DNA from: Alphaproteobacteria bacterium
Lineage (GTDB): Bacteria; Pseudomonadota; Alphaproteobacteria; Micropepsales; Micropepsaceae
Direction: 5' to 3'
Assembly: GCA_019247845.1 (NCBI GenBank)
Contig: JAFBAL010000061.1
Coordinates: 1-64,000, forward strand
DNA: 64,000 nucleotides
Position numbers and translations under genes: made by a program
Shown: positions 63,466 to 64,000 of the stretch, piece after piece
Layout: each line of letters begins with the position of its first letter
Position numbering within the stretch: position 1 is the stretch's first letter
The notes under the pieces: model-generated
The model's input: only the letters and a program-made list of their open reading frames with translations
What the model was told of the DNA's origin: nothing
Databases searched by the model: none

Positions 63466-64000
63466 ATGAACGCCAAGGGCGACCACGGCGCGGGTGACAG
63501 CGCAGGCGACAACGGCGCGGGTGACAGCGCAGGCGACAACGGCGCGGACGACACCAGCGCCCAGGCGCTGCCGACTCTGCTCGGCGTGATGTTCGTCAAC
63601 CTGGTGGGCTTCGGCATCGTCGTGCCGCTGCTGCCGTTCTATGCCAAGTCGTTCCAGGCGCCGGCGTGGCAGATGGCGCTGATCTTCTCGGCCTATGCGG
63701 CGGGCGCGTTCTTCGGCGAGCCGTTCTGGGGACGCATCTCGGACCGGCTGGGGCGCAAGCCGATCCTGATCAGCACGGTCTGCGGCAACTGCCTGTGCTA
63801 TTTCGCGCTCGCCTTCGCGCCCAATATCTGGATCGCGTTCGTGGTGCGGTTCCTGGGCGGGCTCGCCAGCGGCAACGGCTCGGTGATCCAGGGCTATATC
63901 GCCGACGTGACGCCGCCCGACGCGCGCTCGGGCCGCATGTCGATGCTGAGCGCGGCGTACAATCTGGGATTCATCGTGGGCCCGGCGCTGGGCGGGCTGC
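63466..64000 (+). CDS. MFS transporter, tetracycline/multidrug-type, N-terminal part
   Basis: The gene runs off the window; 178 codons are visible. A 35-residue polar head, encoded largely by a 27-bp tandem repeat (GDNGAGDSAGD units), precedes five membrane helices. LGVMFVNLVGFGIVVPLLPFY is helix 1 of the TCR/Tet drug-efflux group, and GRISDRLGRKPILI is the motif A loop between helices 2 and 3; VRFLGGLASGNGSVIQGYIADVTPP holds motif B and C features. It should be a proton-driven exporter in the inner membrane. The ATG at 63466 is divergent from the phoX-like gene with about 200 bp between them. Confidence 0.85.
   Translation, partial: MNAKGDHGAGDSAGDNGAGDSAGDNGADDTSAQALPTLLGVMFVNLVGFGIVVPLLPFYAKSFQAPAWQMALIFSAYAAGAFFGEPFWGRISDRLGRKPILISTVCGNCLCYFALAFAPNIWIAFVVRFLGGLASGNGSVIQGYIADVTPPDARSGRMSMLSAAYNLGFIVGPALGGL
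63487..63547. repeat. 27-bp tandem repeat in the MFS gene
   Basis: A 27-bp unit starting GGCGCGGGTGACAGCGCAGG is found at 63487-63513 and 63514-63540 without mismatch, and a third partial copy begins at 63541. It keeps the reading frame and encodes nine residues per copy. Confidence 0.9.

Overview
The window is a GC-rich stretch (roughly two thirds G+C by eye) of an alphaproteobacterial chromosome. The evidence is a CckA-type hybrid kinase next to flagellar export genes, an alphaproteobacterial SspB, a DUF4169 protein, a complete alphaproteobacterial-style dcw cluster running on into lpxC-bamD-recN-ligA, GANTC pairs near ftsZ and mraZ, and a GTTC-N7-GTTC LexA-type box. The genus cannot be fixed from the sequence; a free-living flagellated relative of Caulobacterales, Rhizobiales or Micropepsales fits.

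Layout. 0-4.4 kb (+): the end of a flagellar operon (fliE 3' end, fliQ, fliR, flhB) and cckA. 4.4-9.7 kb: accessory metabolism on both strands (alpha/beta hydrolase, MFS exporter, Old-Yellow-Enzyme-type reductase, cytochrome P450, a hypothetical protein). 9.8-16.8 kb (+): sspB, a FitAB-type toxin-antitoxin pair placed 1 nt before fumC, then a very compact run of small enzymes (spermidine-synthase-like, RHH protein, two tandem glutathione S-transferases, DUF4169, methyltransferase, CoA transferase), many starting with GTG or TTG inside the preceding stop codon. 16.9-24.0 kb (+): uvrD, a decayed gene, prmA, a small membrane protein, pepP, a 119-bp palindromic element and an esterase. 24.0-25.0 kb (-): a DoxX-like membrane protein and a tiny lipoprotein.

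25.1-50.4 kb (-) is the core: mraZ-rsmH-ftsL-ftsI-murE-murF-mraY-murD-ftsW-murG-murC-murB-ddl-ftsQ-ftsA-ftsZ, then a secreted amidase-signature protein, lpxC, bamD, recN and ligA. Most neighbours overlap by 1-4 nt. The genes make the UDP-MurNAc-pentapeptide and lipid II, build the divisome, and add the first committed step of lipid A synthesis, an outer-membrane assembly lipoprotein and two DNA repair or ligation enzymes. The mraZ promoter carries three TGGG repeats at 10-bp spacing, the expected MraZ operator.

50.5-64 kb is a mixed region: a TrmO-like protein behind a LexA-type box, two small co-oriented unknown proteins, a SIR2-like protein head to head with a DUF1810 protein (possible NAD-linked defence), a secreted unknown protein with a clear terminator, two tandem TPR-sulfotransferases, an orphan antitoxin-like ORF, RNase P RNA (minus strand, promoter inside the preceding racemase gene), a compact minus-strand operon (His-rich protein, RHH protein, AmpD-like amidase, cupin, aspartate racemase), a periplasmic cyclophilin, a PhoX-like phosphatase with a good Pho box, and the start of an MFS exporter that runs off the end. 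No tRNA, rRNA 16S/23S/5S, insertion sequence or CRISPR array was seen.
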